Assembly (NCBI GenBank): GCA_035476635.1
Contig: DATILI010000214.1
Coordinates: 1-14,570 of the forward strand
Length of the DNA: 14,570 nt
Direction of reading: 5' to 3'
Source of the DNA: DATILI01 sp035476635
GTDB lineage: Bacteria; Pseudomonadota; Gammaproteobacteria; Burkholderiales; Burkholderiaceae_C
How positions within the stretch are numbered: the stretch's first letter is position 1; every line of letters begins with the position of its first letter. A program made the translations under genes and the position numbers. Below, piece by piece: positions 5,422 to 12,736 of this stretch. A model generated the notes under the pieces. The model did no database searches, had not been told where the DNA came from, and was given only the letters and a program-made list of their open reading frames with translations.

Positions 5422-6582
5422 ATGCGCCAAGCCATTCAGAGCCTTGAAGAATCGAAAATCCGTGAAGTAGCCAACGCCGGCATGGGCCGCGAAGACGTGC
5501 TGGCGTTCTGGTTCGGGGAAAGCGATGAGGTCACGCCCGAGTTCATTCGCCAGGCCGCGATCGAATCGCTGCAGCGCGGCGAAACCTTTTATTCGCACAA
5601 CCTCGGCATGCCCGAGCTGCGCGAGGAGATTTCGCGCTACATGAGCGCTCTGCATGGCCCGGTGGGCGTGGATCGCCTGGCCGTGACTTCAGGCGGCGTC
5701 AACGCGCTGATGCTCGCGGTGCAGGCGCTGGTGGATGCCGGCGATGAAGTGGTCGCGGTCACGCCGGTCTGGCCCAACCTGACCGCCCAACCGGCCATCA
5801 TGGGTGCGCGGCTGCGCCGCATTTCGCTGAAACCTGCCGGGGGTGCCTGGACGCTGGACATGGACGCCTTGCTGGCGGCCGTGACGCCGGCCACCAAGCT
5901 CCTGATCCTCAATGCGCCGAACAACCCCACGGGCTGGACGCTGACCCAAGGCGAGCAGCAGATCATCCTGGACCATTGCCGCCGCACCGGCACCTGGATC
6001 CTGGCTGACGAAGTCTATGAGCGGCTGTACTACGAATTCACCCCAAAAAATTGCGCACCGAGCTTCCTGGACCTGGCGACACCTGACGACCGCCTGGTGG
6101 TGGTGCACAGTTTTTCCAAGAGCTTTTTGATGACCGGCTGGCGGCTGGGCTGGCTGGTCATGCCCGCGGCGCTCACGCACCACATGGGCAAGCTGGTGGA
6201 ATTCAATACCTCGTGCGCCAGCGTGTTCACCCAGCGCGCCGGGATCGAGGCGCTCAAACGCACGGCCGAGGTCACGCCAAGAGTGGTGGCGCACCTGAAG
6301 AACTGCCGCGACACCCTGGTGCCCCTGCTCCAGGCCTTGCCCGCCGTGCAGGTAACGCCTGCCAAAGGCGGCATGTACGCCTTTTTCAAGCTCGAAGGTT
6401 TCGACGACTCGCTGGCGACGGCCAAGCGGCTAGTCAGCGAAGCGGGGCTGGGCCTGGCCCCTGGCAATGCCTTTGCGCCAGAGGCGCAGGGTTGGCTGCG
6501 CTGGTGCTTTGCCTCCAAGGACCCCCAGCGCCTGGTCCAGGGCGTCGACCGCCTGAAGGCCTGGCTGGCCGCGTCCCGATAG
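5422..6582 (+). CDS. PLP-dependent aminotransferase, class I/II fold
   Basis: The 386-residue product belongs to fold-type I aminotransferases. Visible landmarks are SHNLGMPELREEISRYM (about 58-74), VTSGGVNALMLAVQAL (cofactor phosphate region), NAPNNPTGW with Asn168, ADEVYERLYY with Asp196 facing the pyridine nitrogen, HSFSKSFLMTGWRLGW with the Schiff-base Lys233, and a C-terminal Arg-containing region LRWCFASKD. It should move amino groups between an amino acid and a 2-oxo acid in the cytoplasm; the substrate cannot be assigned from sequence. The ATG at 5422 is taken because the family begins with a short helix before REVANAGMGREDVLAFWFGE; an in-frame start 36 codons upstream would overlap the divergent gene's leader. 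No good Shine-Dalgarno precedes 5422. Confidence 0.9.
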   Translation: MRQAIQSLEESKIREVANAGMGREDVLAFWFGESDEVTPEFIRQAAIESLQRGETFYSHNLGMPELREEISRYMSALHGPVGVDRLAVTSGGVNALMLAVQALVDAGDEVVAVTPVWPNLTAQPAIMGARLRRISLKPAGGAWTLDMDALLAAVTPATKLLILNAPNNPTGWTLTQGEQQIILDHCRRTGTWILADEVYERLYYEFTPKNCAPSFLDLATPDDRLVVVHSFSKSFLMTGWRLGWLVMPAALTHHMGKLVEFNTSCASVFTQRAGIEALKRTAEVTPRVVAHLKNCRDTLVPLLQALPAVQVTPAKGGMYAFFKLEGFDDSLATAKRLVSEAGLGLAPGNAFAPEAQGWLRWCFASKDPQRLVQGVDRLKAWLAASR

Positions 6583-6602
6583 CGCGGAGCCTGTGGGCGG
6601 GC

Positions 6603-6608
6603 TATAAT
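6603..6608 (+). promoter_or_regulatory. -10 element of the rpsO promoter
   Basis: A perfect TATAAT lies 21 bases past the aminotransferase stop, in the 107-base gap before rpsO. The -35 region at about 6579-6585 is poor. The start would be near 6615, giving a leader of roughly 75 nt. Confidence 0.6.
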
Positions 6609-6636
6609 CTCAAGGCTTTGCATGCCGCAAGGCGCA

Positions 6637-6663
6637 CGTTGGGCGCATTTCCAGTACCCAACG
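6637..6663 (+). promoter_or_regulatory. Hairpin in the rpsO leader, possible S15 autoregulatory site
   Basis: CGTTGGG (6637-6643) pairs perfectly with CCCAACG (6657-6663) around a 13-base loop, ending 26 bases before the rpsO start codon. In several bacterial groups S15 represses its own translation by binding a leader structure, though the structures differ between phyla. That this one binds S15 is inference. Confidence 0.35.
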
Positions 6664-6689
6664 CAAGTTAAACATTCACAGGAAAACCA

Positions 6690-6956
6690 ATGATTGCTTC
6701 CTCCATCAAGGCCGAAGTCGTAAAGGCCAACGCGCGCAGCGCGACCGACACCGGCAGCCCCGAAGTGCAAGTTGCACTGCTGACCGCCCGCATCAATGAG
6801 CTCACCCCCCACTTCAAGACGCACGCCAAGGACCACCACGGCCGCCGCGGCTTGCTGCGCATGGTGAGCCGCCGCCGCAAGCTGCTGGACTACCTGAAGT
6901 CCAGGGATGCTGACCGCTACACCGCGCTGATTGCCAAGCTTGGCCTGCGCAAGTAA
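6690..6956 (+). CDS. rpsO: 30S ribosomal protein S15
   Basis: The 88-residue product is S15, a primary binder of the 16S rRNA central domain needed to assemble the 30S platform. SATDTGSPEVQVALLTARINELTPHFKTHAKDHHGRRGLLRMVSRRRKLLDYLK matches the family along its length: the rRNA-contacting DTGS, the HKKDHHSRRGL-like loop and RRRKLLDYL. Length is the usual 88-89. AGGAAAA stands before the ATG. As in many proteobacteria it precedes pnp, but here a strong terminator separates them. Confidence 0.98.
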   Translation: MIASSIKAEVVKANARSATDTGSPEVQVALLTARINELTPHFKTHAKDHHGRRGLLRMVSRRRKLLDYLKSRDADRYTALIAKLGLRK

Positions 6957-6972
6957 GCGTTAAAACGAATGC

Positions 6973-7019
6973 AAAGCGCCTGAGTTAGTTCACTAGCTCA
7001 GGCGCTTTCTTGCTTTTTT
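6973..7019 (+). terminator. Intrinsic terminator after rpsO
   Basis: AAAGCGCCTGAGTTAG (6973-6988) pairs with CTAGCTCAGGCGCTTT (6993-7008), a 16-bp stem with a single G-U pair and a TTCA loop, followed by TTCTTGCTTTTTT. It should end most rpsO transcripts, so pnp needs read-through or its own promoter. Confidence 0.93.
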
Positions 7020-7040
7020 ACTTCGGAGACGGGCTGCAAA

Positions 7041-7104
7041 GAATACGCGCTGTGTCATTCCACAAGAACTCGATGATGTTTTTTTGTGGAATGGCATCGT
7101 ATTC
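7041..7104 (+). promoter_or_regulatory. Long hairpin in the pnp 5' leader, candidate RNase III/PNPase control site
   Basis: GAATACG (7041-7047) pairs with CGTATTC (7098-7104); after a four-base bulge, 7052-7065 pairs with 7084-7097, including ten perfect pairs CATTCCACAA/TTGTGGAATG. The loop is 18 bases and contains a run of T. About 21 pairs in all end 60 bases before the pnp start. In E. coli the pnp leader folds into a hairpin cut by RNase III, after which PNPase destabilises its own mRNA. A similar role here is inferred from position and shape, not from sequence identity. Confidence 0.55.
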
Positions 7105-7164
7105 CCAGTGCCAGGCTCCGGGCCCCGCACGCAGCCTGATGCGTGATCCAACCAGGAGAATTAC

Positions 7165-9303
7165 ATGAGCATTTTCAACAAAATCACCAAGACCTTCCAA
7201 TGGGGCCAGCACAAGGTCATCCTGGAAACGGGTGAAATCGCCCGTCAGTCCGGTGGCGCCGTCATCGTCAACATCGAAGACACCGTGGTGCTGGCCACCG
7301 TGGTGGCATCCAAGTCGGCCAAGCCCGGCCAGGACTTCTTCCCGCTGACCGTGGACTACATCGAGAAGACCTACGCCGCCGGCAAGATCCCTGGCAGCTT
7401 CTTCAAGCGCGAAGCCAAGCCCAGCGAGCATGAAACGCTGACCAGCCGCCTGATCGACCGCCCGATCCGTCCGCTGTTCCCCGAAGGCTTCCTGAACGAC
7501 GTGCACGTGGTCATTCACACGCTGTCGCTGAACCCCGAAGTCGATGCCGACATCGCCGCCATGATCGGTGTCTCCGCTGCGCTGTCGATCTCCGGCATCC
7601 CGTTCAGCGGCCCGATCGGTGCCGCCCGCGTGGGTTACATCAACGGCGAATACGTGCTCAACCCCGGCCAGACCCAGCGCAAGGATTCGCAGATGGACCT
7701 GATCGTCGCCGGTACCGAAGCCGCCGTGCTGATGGTCGAATCGGAAGCGCAACAGCTGAGCGAAGAAGTGATGCTCGGTGGCGTGGTGTTCGGCCATGAA
7801 CAAGCCAACATCGCGATCAGCGCGATCCACGAACTCGTGCGCGACGCTGGCAAGCCGGTGTGGGACTGGACGGCGCCTGCCGAAGACGAAGCCTTTGTCG
7901 CCAAGATCACCGGCCTGGCCGAAGAAAAGCTGCGCGCGGTCTACCAGATCCGCAGCAAGCAAGCCCGCACGCAAGCCCTGCGCGAAGCCAATGCCGGCGT
8001 GATGGCCTCGCTGAAGGAAAGCGGCGAGCCCTTCGACGCTGGCAAGGTCAACGACCTGCTGTTCGCCATCGAATCGAAGATCGTGCGCAGCCAGATCCTC
8101 GCGGGCGAGCCGCGCATCGACGGCCGCGACACGCGCACCGTGCGCCCCATCGAAATCCGCAACGGCGTGTTGCCCCGTACCCATGGCTCGGCCCTGTTCA
8201 CGCGTGGCGAAACCCAGGCGCTGGTGGTGACCACGCTGGGCACCGAGCGCGACGCACAGCGCATCGACGCACTGATGGGCGAGTACGAAGACCGCTTCAT
8301 GTTCCACTACAACATGCCTCCCTTCGCCACTGGTGAAGTGGGCCGCATGGGCTCGACCAAGCGCCGCGAAATCGGCCACGGCCGCCTGGCCAAGCGTGCG
8401 CTCGTCGCCGTGCTGCCGACCAAGGAAGAATTCCCGTACACCATGCGCGTGGTTTCGGAAATCACCGAGTCCAACGGCTCCTCGTCGATGGCTTCGGTCT
8501 GCGGCGGCTGCCTCTCGCTGATGGACGCCGGTGTGCCGATGAAGGCCCACGTGGCCGGTATCGCCATGGGCCTGATCAAGGACGGCAACCGCTTCGCCGT
8601 GCTGACCGACATCCTGGGTGATGAAGATCACCTGGGCGACATGGACTTCAAGGTGGCCGGTACCACCAACGGCATCACCGCCTTGCAGATGGACATCAAG
8701 ATCCAGGGCATCACCAAGGAAATCATGCAGGTCGCATTGGCGCAGGCCAAGGAAGCGCGCATGCACATCCTGGGCAAGATGCAAGACGCCATGGGCGAGG
8801 CCAAGACCGAAGTCTCCAACTTCGCACCCAAGCTCTACACGATGAAGATCAATCCCGAGAAGATCCGCGACGTGATCGGCAAGGGCGGCTCGGTGATCCG
8901 TGCGCTGACCGAAGAAACCGGTTGCCAGATCAACATCGAGGAAGACGGCACCATCACCATCGCCGCGACCGACGCCGCCAAGGCCGACGTGGCCAAGAAG
9001 CGCATCGAGCAAATCACGGCCGAAGTCGAAATCGGCAAGGTCTACGAAGGCCCGATCACCAAGATCCTGGACTTCGGTGCCTTGGTCAACCTGCTGCCCG
9101 GCAAGGACGGCCTGCTGCACATCAGCCAGATCGCCCACGAGCGCGTGGAAAAGGTGACCGACTACCTGAGCGAAGGCCAGATCGTCAAGGTCAAGGTGCT
9201 GGAGACCGACGAGAAGGGCCGCATCAAGCTGTCGATGAAGGCGCTGCTGGAGCGCGCGCCCAGCGGTGCGCAGGCCGCCGAGCAGGCACAACAGCAGCAG
9301 TAA
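7165..9303 (+). CDS. pnp: Polyribonucleotide nucleotidyltransferase (PNPase)
   Basis: PNPase is a trimeric 3'-to-5' phosphorolytic exoribonuclease, a core part of mRNA decay. The 712-residue product has two RNase PH domains (about 1-230 and 310-550), with the active-site run ILGDEDHLGDMDFK holding Asp486 and Asp492. A KH domain follows (INPEKIRDVIGKGGSVIRALTEETG, about 560-610), then an S1 domain (VGKVYEG-like start, DFGALVNLLPGKDGLLHISQI, about 625-695). Domain order and length are normal. The C-terminus is Gln-rich (QAAEQAQQQQ). AGGAG lies about 7 bases before the ATG at 7165. A hairpin leader upstream suggests autoregulation. Confidence 0.98.
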   Translation: MSIFNKITKTFQWGQHKVILETGEIARQSGGAVIVNIEDTVVLATVVASKSAKPGQDFFPLTVDYIEKTYAAGKIPGSFFKREAKPSEHETLTSRLIDRPIRPLFPEGFLNDVHVVIHTLSLNPEVDADIAAMIGVSAALSISGIPFSGPIGAARVGYINGEYVLNPGQTQRKDSQMDLIVAGTEAAVLMVESEAQQLSEEVMLGGVVFGHEQANIAISAIHELVRDAGKPVWDWTAPAEDEAFVAKITGLAEEKLRAVYQIRSKQARTQALREANAGVMASLKESGEPFDAGKVNDLLFAIESKIVRSQILAGEPRIDGRDTRTVRPIEIRNGVLPRTHGSALFTRGETQALVVTTLGTERDAQRIDALMGEYEDRFMFHYNMPPFATGEVGRMGSTKRREIGHGRLAKRALVAVLPTKEEFPYTMRVVSEITESNGSSSMASVCGGCLSLMDAGVPMKAHVAGIAMGLIKDGNRFAVLTDILGDEDHLGDMDFKVAGTTNGITALQMDIKIQGITKEIMQVALAQAKEARMHILGKMQDAMGEAKTEVSNFAPKLYTMKINPEKIRDVIGKGGSVIRALTEETGCQINIEEDGTITIAATDAAKADVAKKRIEQITAEVEIGKVYEGPITKILDFGALVNLLPGKDGLLHISQIAHERVEKVTDYLSEGQIVKVKVLETDEKGRIKLSMKALLERAPSGAQAAEQAQQQQ

Positions 9304-9390
9304 GCGGCGGTAGTCGACAACAGCAACAGTGACCACTAAAACGACAGGCATTGCGCGCGGATTGGCGCGGCCCTGTCGGCTGGATTGATC

Positions 9391-10377
9391 ATGAAAGCCA
9401 TTGAAATCACCTCTTTTGGCGCACCGGACGTTCTGCGTCCGGGCGAGCGGGCCGCACCCGTGGCGGGTGCCGGCGAGTTGCTGATCCGCGTCACGGCCAG
9501 CGGGGTCAATCGCCCCGATGTGTTGCAGCGCACCGGCAACTACCCGGTGCCGCCGGGTGCCTCGGATATTCCCGGGCTGGAAGTTGCCGGCGTCATCGAG
9601 AGCGGCGACGCGGCTGCCATGGCGCAGGCCGGCCTCAAGCCGGGTGATCGCGTTTGCGCCCTGGTGGCCGGTGGCGGCTATGCCGATCTGTGTGTGGCTC
9701 CGGTGGGCCAGTGCTTGCCGGTACCCAAAGGCCTGAGCGATGTCGAGGCGGCTTCGCTGCCCGAAACCTTCTTCACCGTCTGGAGCAATGTGTTCGACCG
9801 CGCCGGTTTGCAGGCGGGTGAGACGCTGTTGATCCAGGGCGGCACCAGCGGCATCGGCGTGACGGCGATTCAGCTGGCCAAGGCCATGGGCGCGCGCGTG
9901 CTGGCCACAGCCGGCAGCGACGACAAGTGCGCGGCGTGCCTGAAGCTGGGTGCCGATTACGCGATCAACTACAAGACCGCGGATTTTGCCGAGGAAGCGA
10001 AAAAGATCACCGGCGGCGCCGGCGTCAACGTGATCCTGGACATGGTTGCGGGCAGCTATGTGGCGCGCGAGATCGAATGCCTGGCCGAAGAGGGCCGGCT
10101 CGTCATCATTGCGGTGCAGGGTGGCGTCAAGGCCGAGTTCAACGCGGGCCTGGTGCTGCGGCGCCGGCTCACGGTAACCGGCTCGACCCTGCGGCCCCGG
10201 CCGGTGGCGTTCAAGGCGGCTATCGCGCAGGCGCTCAAGGCCAAGGCCTGGCCATTGCTCGAAAGCGGCCGCATCAAGCCGGTGATCCACAGCACGTTCC
10301 CCGCCGCCGAAGCGGCGAAGGCGCATGCGTTGATGGAATCGAACCAGCACGTGGGCAAGATCGTTCTGACATGGTGA
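9391..10377 (+). CDS. NAD(P)H quinone oxidoreductase, PIG3-like zinc-independent MDR family
   Basis: The 328-residue product belongs to the medium-chain dehydrogenase/reductase superfamily, quinone oxidoreductase branch. It opens MKAIEITSFGAPDVLRPGER, followed by VTASGVNRPDVLQRTGNYPVPPGASDIPGLEVAG, very like PIG3 (TP53I3) type enzymes. A Rossmann NADPH site reads LIQGGTSGIGVTAIQLAKAMGARV (about 148-171). The structural and catalytic zinc cysteines of alcohol dehydrogenases are missing, as expected for this branch, which reduces quinones or enones in the cytoplasm. The ATG at 9391 is used; a TTG two codons upstream is less likely. It begins 87 bases after pnp and ends four bases before tpiA, so it is probably translationally coupled with tpiA. 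Confidence 0.93.
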   Translation: MKAIEITSFGAPDVLRPGERAAPVAGAGELLIRVTASGVNRPDVLQRTGNYPVPPGASDIPGLEVAGVIESGDAAAMAQAGLKPGDRVCALVAGGGYADLCVAPVGQCLPVPKGLSDVEAASLPETFFTVWSNVFDRAGLQAGETLLIQGGTSGIGVTAIQLAKAMGARVLATAGSDDKCAACLKLGADYAINYKTADFAEEAKKITGGAGVNVILDMVAGSYVAREIECLAEEGRLVIIAVQGGVKAEFNAGLVLRRRLTVTGSTLRPRPVAFKAAIAQALKAKAWPLLESGRIKPVIHSTFPAAEAAKAHALMESNQHVGKIVLTW

Positions 10378-10381
10378 GAGC

Positions 10382-11128
10382 ATGAGTACAAAGAAGCTGA
10401 TCGCCGGCAATTGGAAGATGAACGGCGGCCTCGCTGCCAATGAAGCGCTGGTCAAGGCCTTGCTGGCCGGACTGGGTACGCCTTCGTGCGCGGTCGCGGT
10501 CTGTGTCCCGGCGCCCTATCTGGCGCAGGTGCAGGCATTGCGCGGCAACTCGGCGATGGCGCTGGGATCGCAAGACATTTCCATGCACGAGCAGGGCGCG
10601 TTCACCGGCGAGGTGTCGGGCGCGATGCTCAAGGAATTCGGCGTGCGCTATGCCATCGTGGGCCACTCGGAACGCCGCCAGTACCACGGCGAGACCGATG
10701 CCACCGTCGCCGTCAAGGCGCAGCGCGCGCTGGCCGCCGGCATCACGCCGATCGTCTGCGTGGGTGAAACATTGGCCGAACGCGAAGCCGGCAAGACCGA
10801 AGAGGTGGTCAAGCGCCAACTCGCCGCGGTGATCCACACCAATGGCCACTGCATCAGCGAGATCGTCTTGGCCTATGAGCCGGTCTGGGCCATCGGCACG
10901 GGCAAGACCGCAACGCCGGAGCAGGCGCAGGCCGTGCACCACGTGCTGCGCGCCCAGTTGCATGCCGCCAGCACCCATGACGACCGCGTTCCGATTCTGT
11001 ACGGCGGCAGCATGAACGCGGCGAACGCCGCCCAGTTGCTGAGCCAACCTGACATCGATGGCGGGCTGATCGGCGGCGCTTCGCTGAAAGCGCCGGATTT
11101 CCTCGCCATCATTGCCGCTGCGGCCTGA
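10382..11128 (+). CDS. tpiA: Triosephosphate isomerase
   Basis: TpiA interconverts dihydroxyacetone phosphate and glyceraldehyde-3-phosphate in glycolysis and gluconeogenesis. The 248-residue product shows all catalytic residues: Lys12 in AGNWKMN, His95 in VGHSERR and Glu166 in AYEPVWAIGTGKTA, the last followed by the mobile loop 6. YGGSMNAANA and DGGLIGGASL make the C-terminal phosphate site. Length is normal. The start is four bases after the preceding stop codon, with GAGAG overlapping that stop as ribosome site. secG follows after 39 bases. Confidence 0.98.
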   Translation: MSTKKLIAGNWKMNGGLAANEALVKALLAGLGTPSCAVAVCVPAPYLAQVQALRGNSAMALGSQDISMHEQGAFTGEVSGAMLKEFGVRYAIVGHSERRQYHGETDATVAVKAQRALAAGITPIVCVGETLAEREAGKTEEVVKRQLAAVIHTNGHCISEIVLAYEPVWAIGTGKTATPEQAQAVHHVLRAQLHAASTHDDRVPILYGGSMNAANAAQLLSQPDIDGGLIGGASLKAPDFLAIIAAAA

Positions 11129-11167
11129 AGCGCCTGCGGCATACGTATCAAATTTAGGAGTAAAGAG

Positions 11168-11590
11168 ATGAATGTTGTGTTGACTATCGTGCTGGCAGTC
11201 CAGATGCTGACCGCGCTTGGCATGATCGGCCTGATTCTGGTCCAGCATGGCAAAGGTGCCGACATGGGCGCCGCGTTCGGCAGCGGCAGCTCGGGCAGCC
11301 TGTTCGGTGCCAGCGGCAGCGCCAATTTCCTGTCGCGCACCACAGCGGTGCTGGCCGGCGTGTTCTTCGTGTGCACCCTGTTGCTGGCCTATTTCGGCAA
11401 TCTGCGCCCGACGGCGGCAACGTCGGGCAGCGTGCTCGATCGCGCACCGGTCACAGCGCCCGCACCGGCGCCCGCCGCGTCCGGCGCCGCCGCGCAAATC
11501 CCCAGCGGATCGGGTCCGGCGGCGCAGTCCAGCCTGCCCGTTGCACCGGCACCCGCGGCATCGGGCGCGGGGCAAATCCCGACCAAGTAA
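11168..11590 (+). CDS. secG: Preprotein translocase subunit SecG
   Basis: SecG is the small inner-membrane subunit of the SecYEG channel and helps SecA-driven export. The 140-residue product has two membrane segments (about 3-25 and 57-76) linked by the family loop LVQHGKGADMGAAFGSGSSGSLFGASGSANFLSR. The tail from residue 82 on is long, rich in Ala, Pro, Ser and Gly, and probably disordered; it holds two near-copies of APAPAASGA(AA/G)QIP at 99-112 and 126-138. AGGAG lies about 9 bases before the ATG. It ends the pnp-tpiA-secG group, with a terminator just after. E. coli SecG is about 110 aa, so the extra length is the tail. Confidence 0.95.
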   Translation: MNVVLTIVLAVQMLTALGMIGLILVQHGKGADMGAAFGSGSSGSLFGASGSANFLSRTTAVLAGVFFVCTLLLAYFGNLRPTAATSGSVLDRAPVTAPAPAPAASGAAAQIPSGSGPAAQSSLPVAPAPAASGAGQIPTK

Positions 11591-11598
11591 AGCCATCC

Positions 11599-11636
11599 AA
11601 AACTTCCGGTTACAAGGGCAGAAACCGGAGGTTTTT
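11599..11636 (+). terminator. Intrinsic terminator after secG
   Basis: AACTTCCGGTT (11601-11611) pairs with AACCGGAGGTT (11623-11633) with one G-U pair and an 11-base loop, extended outward by A-T pairs and running into TTTTT. It closes the tpiA-secG transcript before the tRNA gene. Confidence 0.9.
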
Positions 11637-11712
11637 CAGGGTAAACTCTTAGGCTGTACGGAAAGCCAAAACCGCAAGGTTCCTCATGCCATCCGGACAG
11701 AGCAACATAACC

Positions 11713-11797
11713 GCCGTCGTGGTGAAATTGGTAGACACGCTATCTTGAGGGGGTAGTGGCGAAAGCTGTGCGAGTTCGAGTCTCGCCGACGGCACCA
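11713..11797 (+). tRNA. tRNA-Leu (anticodon GAG)
   Basis: An 85-base tRNA with encoded CCA. The acceptor stem GCCGTCG (11713-11719) pairs with CGACGGC (11787-11793), discriminator A, then CCA. The D arm reads TGGTGAAATTGGTAGACACG. The anticodon stem CTATC/GGTAG encloses TTGAGGG, giving anticodon GAG (11747-11749), which reads CUC and CUU. There is a long variable arm (TGGCGAAAGCTG), expected for class II leucine tRNAs, and the T arm GCGAG-TTCGAGT-CTCGC is perfect. No clear promoter was found in the 75 bases upstream. Confidence 0.97.
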
Positions 11798-11805
11798 AAC
11801 AAAAA

Positions 11806-11835
11806 AGCCTGACCGGCATCGCGCCAGGTCAGGCT
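11806..11835. other. Hairpin between tRNA-Leu and nuoA
   Basis: AGCCTGACC (11806-11814) and GGTCAGGCT (11827-11835) are perfect inverted arms, with an inner GGC/GCC pair. On the plus strand no T-run follows, so it is not a classical terminator for the tRNA. On the minus strand it is followed by TTTTTTGTTTGG and would work as a terminator, yet no minus-strand gene is seen here. It may mark the tRNA 3' trailer or protect the nuo mRNA 5' end. Confidence 0.6.
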
Positions 11836-11858
11836 CAAGCGGTGATCAGAACCTCAAG

Positions 11859-12218
11859 ATGAACCTCGATCAGTACCTACCTGTCCTCTTGTTCATCTTG
11901 GTCGGCATTGGCGTGGGAGTGGTTCCCCAGGTGCTGGGCTACCTCCTCGGCCCGAACCGGCCCGACGCGCAAAAAAACTCCCCTTACGAATGTGGCTTCG
12001 AGGCCTTTGAAGACGCGCGCATGAAATTCGATGTGCGCTACTACCTCGTCGCCATTCTTTTCATCCTGTTCGATCTGGAAATCGCATTCCTGTTTCCCTG
12101 GGCCGTCGCGCTCAAGGAAATCGGGCCCACCGGTTTCTGGGCGATGATGATTTTTCTGGCCGTCCTCGTCGTGGGCTTTGCCTACGAGTGGAAAAAAGGT
12201 GCGCTGGATTGGGAATAA
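11859..12218 (+). CDS. nuoA: NADH-quinone oxidoreductase subunit A
   Basis: NuoA is a small membrane subunit of respiratory complex I, at the joint between the peripheral arm and the membrane arm. The 119-residue product has three membrane helices (about 7-30, 61-84, 92-110). The conserved loop NSPYECGFEAFEDARMKFDVRYYLVA carries Cys45, and acidic Asp72/Glu74 follow in FDLEIAFLFPW, all typical. It is the first gene of the nuo operon. The start at 11859 matches family N-termini, though only a weak ribosome site is seen. nuoB follows after 24 bases. Confidence 0.97.
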   Translation: MNLDQYLPVLLFILVGIGVGVVPQVLGYLLGPNRPDAQKNSPYECGFEAFEDARMKFDVRYYLVAILFILFDLEIAFLFPWAVALKEIGPTGFWAMMIFLAVLVVGFAYEWKKGALDWE

Positions 12219-12242
12219 CGCGGACGAGCAGGAGAGTCTGTT

Positions 12243-12722
12243 ATGGGTATTGAAGGCATTTTGAAAGAGGGCATCGTCACCACGACGGTGGATTCCGTGA
12301 TCAACTGGGCCAAGACCGGCTCGCTCTGGCCGATGACGTTCGGCCTGGCGTGCTGCGCCGTGGAAATGATGCACGCCGGTGCGGCGCGTTACGACATCGA
12401 TCGCTTCGGCATGTTGTTTCGTCCGAGCCCGCGCCAGTCCGATTTGATGATCGTGGCCGGCACCTTGTGCAACAAGATGGCGCCGGCGCTGCGCAAGGTC
12501 TATGACCAGATGCCTGAGCCGCGCTGGGTCCTGTCCATGGGTTCGTGCGCCAATGGCGGCGGCTACTACCACTACAGCTATTCGGTGGTGCGCGGCTGCG
12601 ACCGCATCGTGCCGGTGGATGTCTATGTGCCGGGTTGCCCGCCGACGGCGGAAGCGCTGCTCTACGGCATCATCCAGCTGCAGCAGAAGATTCGCCGCAC
12701 GCAGACCATTGCGCGCGCCTGA
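12243..12722 (+). CDS. nuoB: NADH-quinone oxidoreductase subunit B
   Basis: NuoB carries iron-sulfur cluster N2, the last cluster before quinone in complex I. The 159-residue product has the four cluster ligands: Cys37-Cys38 (FGLACCAVEMMH), Cys102 (MGSCANGGGYYHY) and Cys132 (VPGCPPTAEALLYG). FRPSPRQSDLMIVAGT is also typical. Length is usual for betaproteobacteria. AGGAG lies about 8 bases before the ATG. nuoC begins 14 bases downstream. Confidence 0.98.
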   Translation: MGIEGILKEGIVTTTVDSVINWAKTGSLWPMTFGLACCAVEMMHAGAARYDIDRFGMLFRPSPRQSDLMIVAGTLCNKMAPALRKVYDQMPEPRWVLSMGSCANGGGYYHYSYSVVRGCDRIVPVDVYVPGCPPTAEALLYGIIQLQQKIRRTQTIARA

Positions 12723-12736
12723 GGGACCTAAACACA

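Noticed and set aside
7018..10455. Minus-strand open frame of 1145 codons opposite pnp and the quinone oxidoreductase gene
   Set aside because: It is antisense to clearly identified genes. The translation is His/Gly/Ala/Asp-rich low-information sequence with no family motif. High-GC codon bias removes stops from this frame.
10274..11596. Minus-strand open frame of 440 codons opposite tpiA and secG
   Set aside because: It is antisense to two certain genes, with Arg/Ala-rich composition and no recognisable domain.
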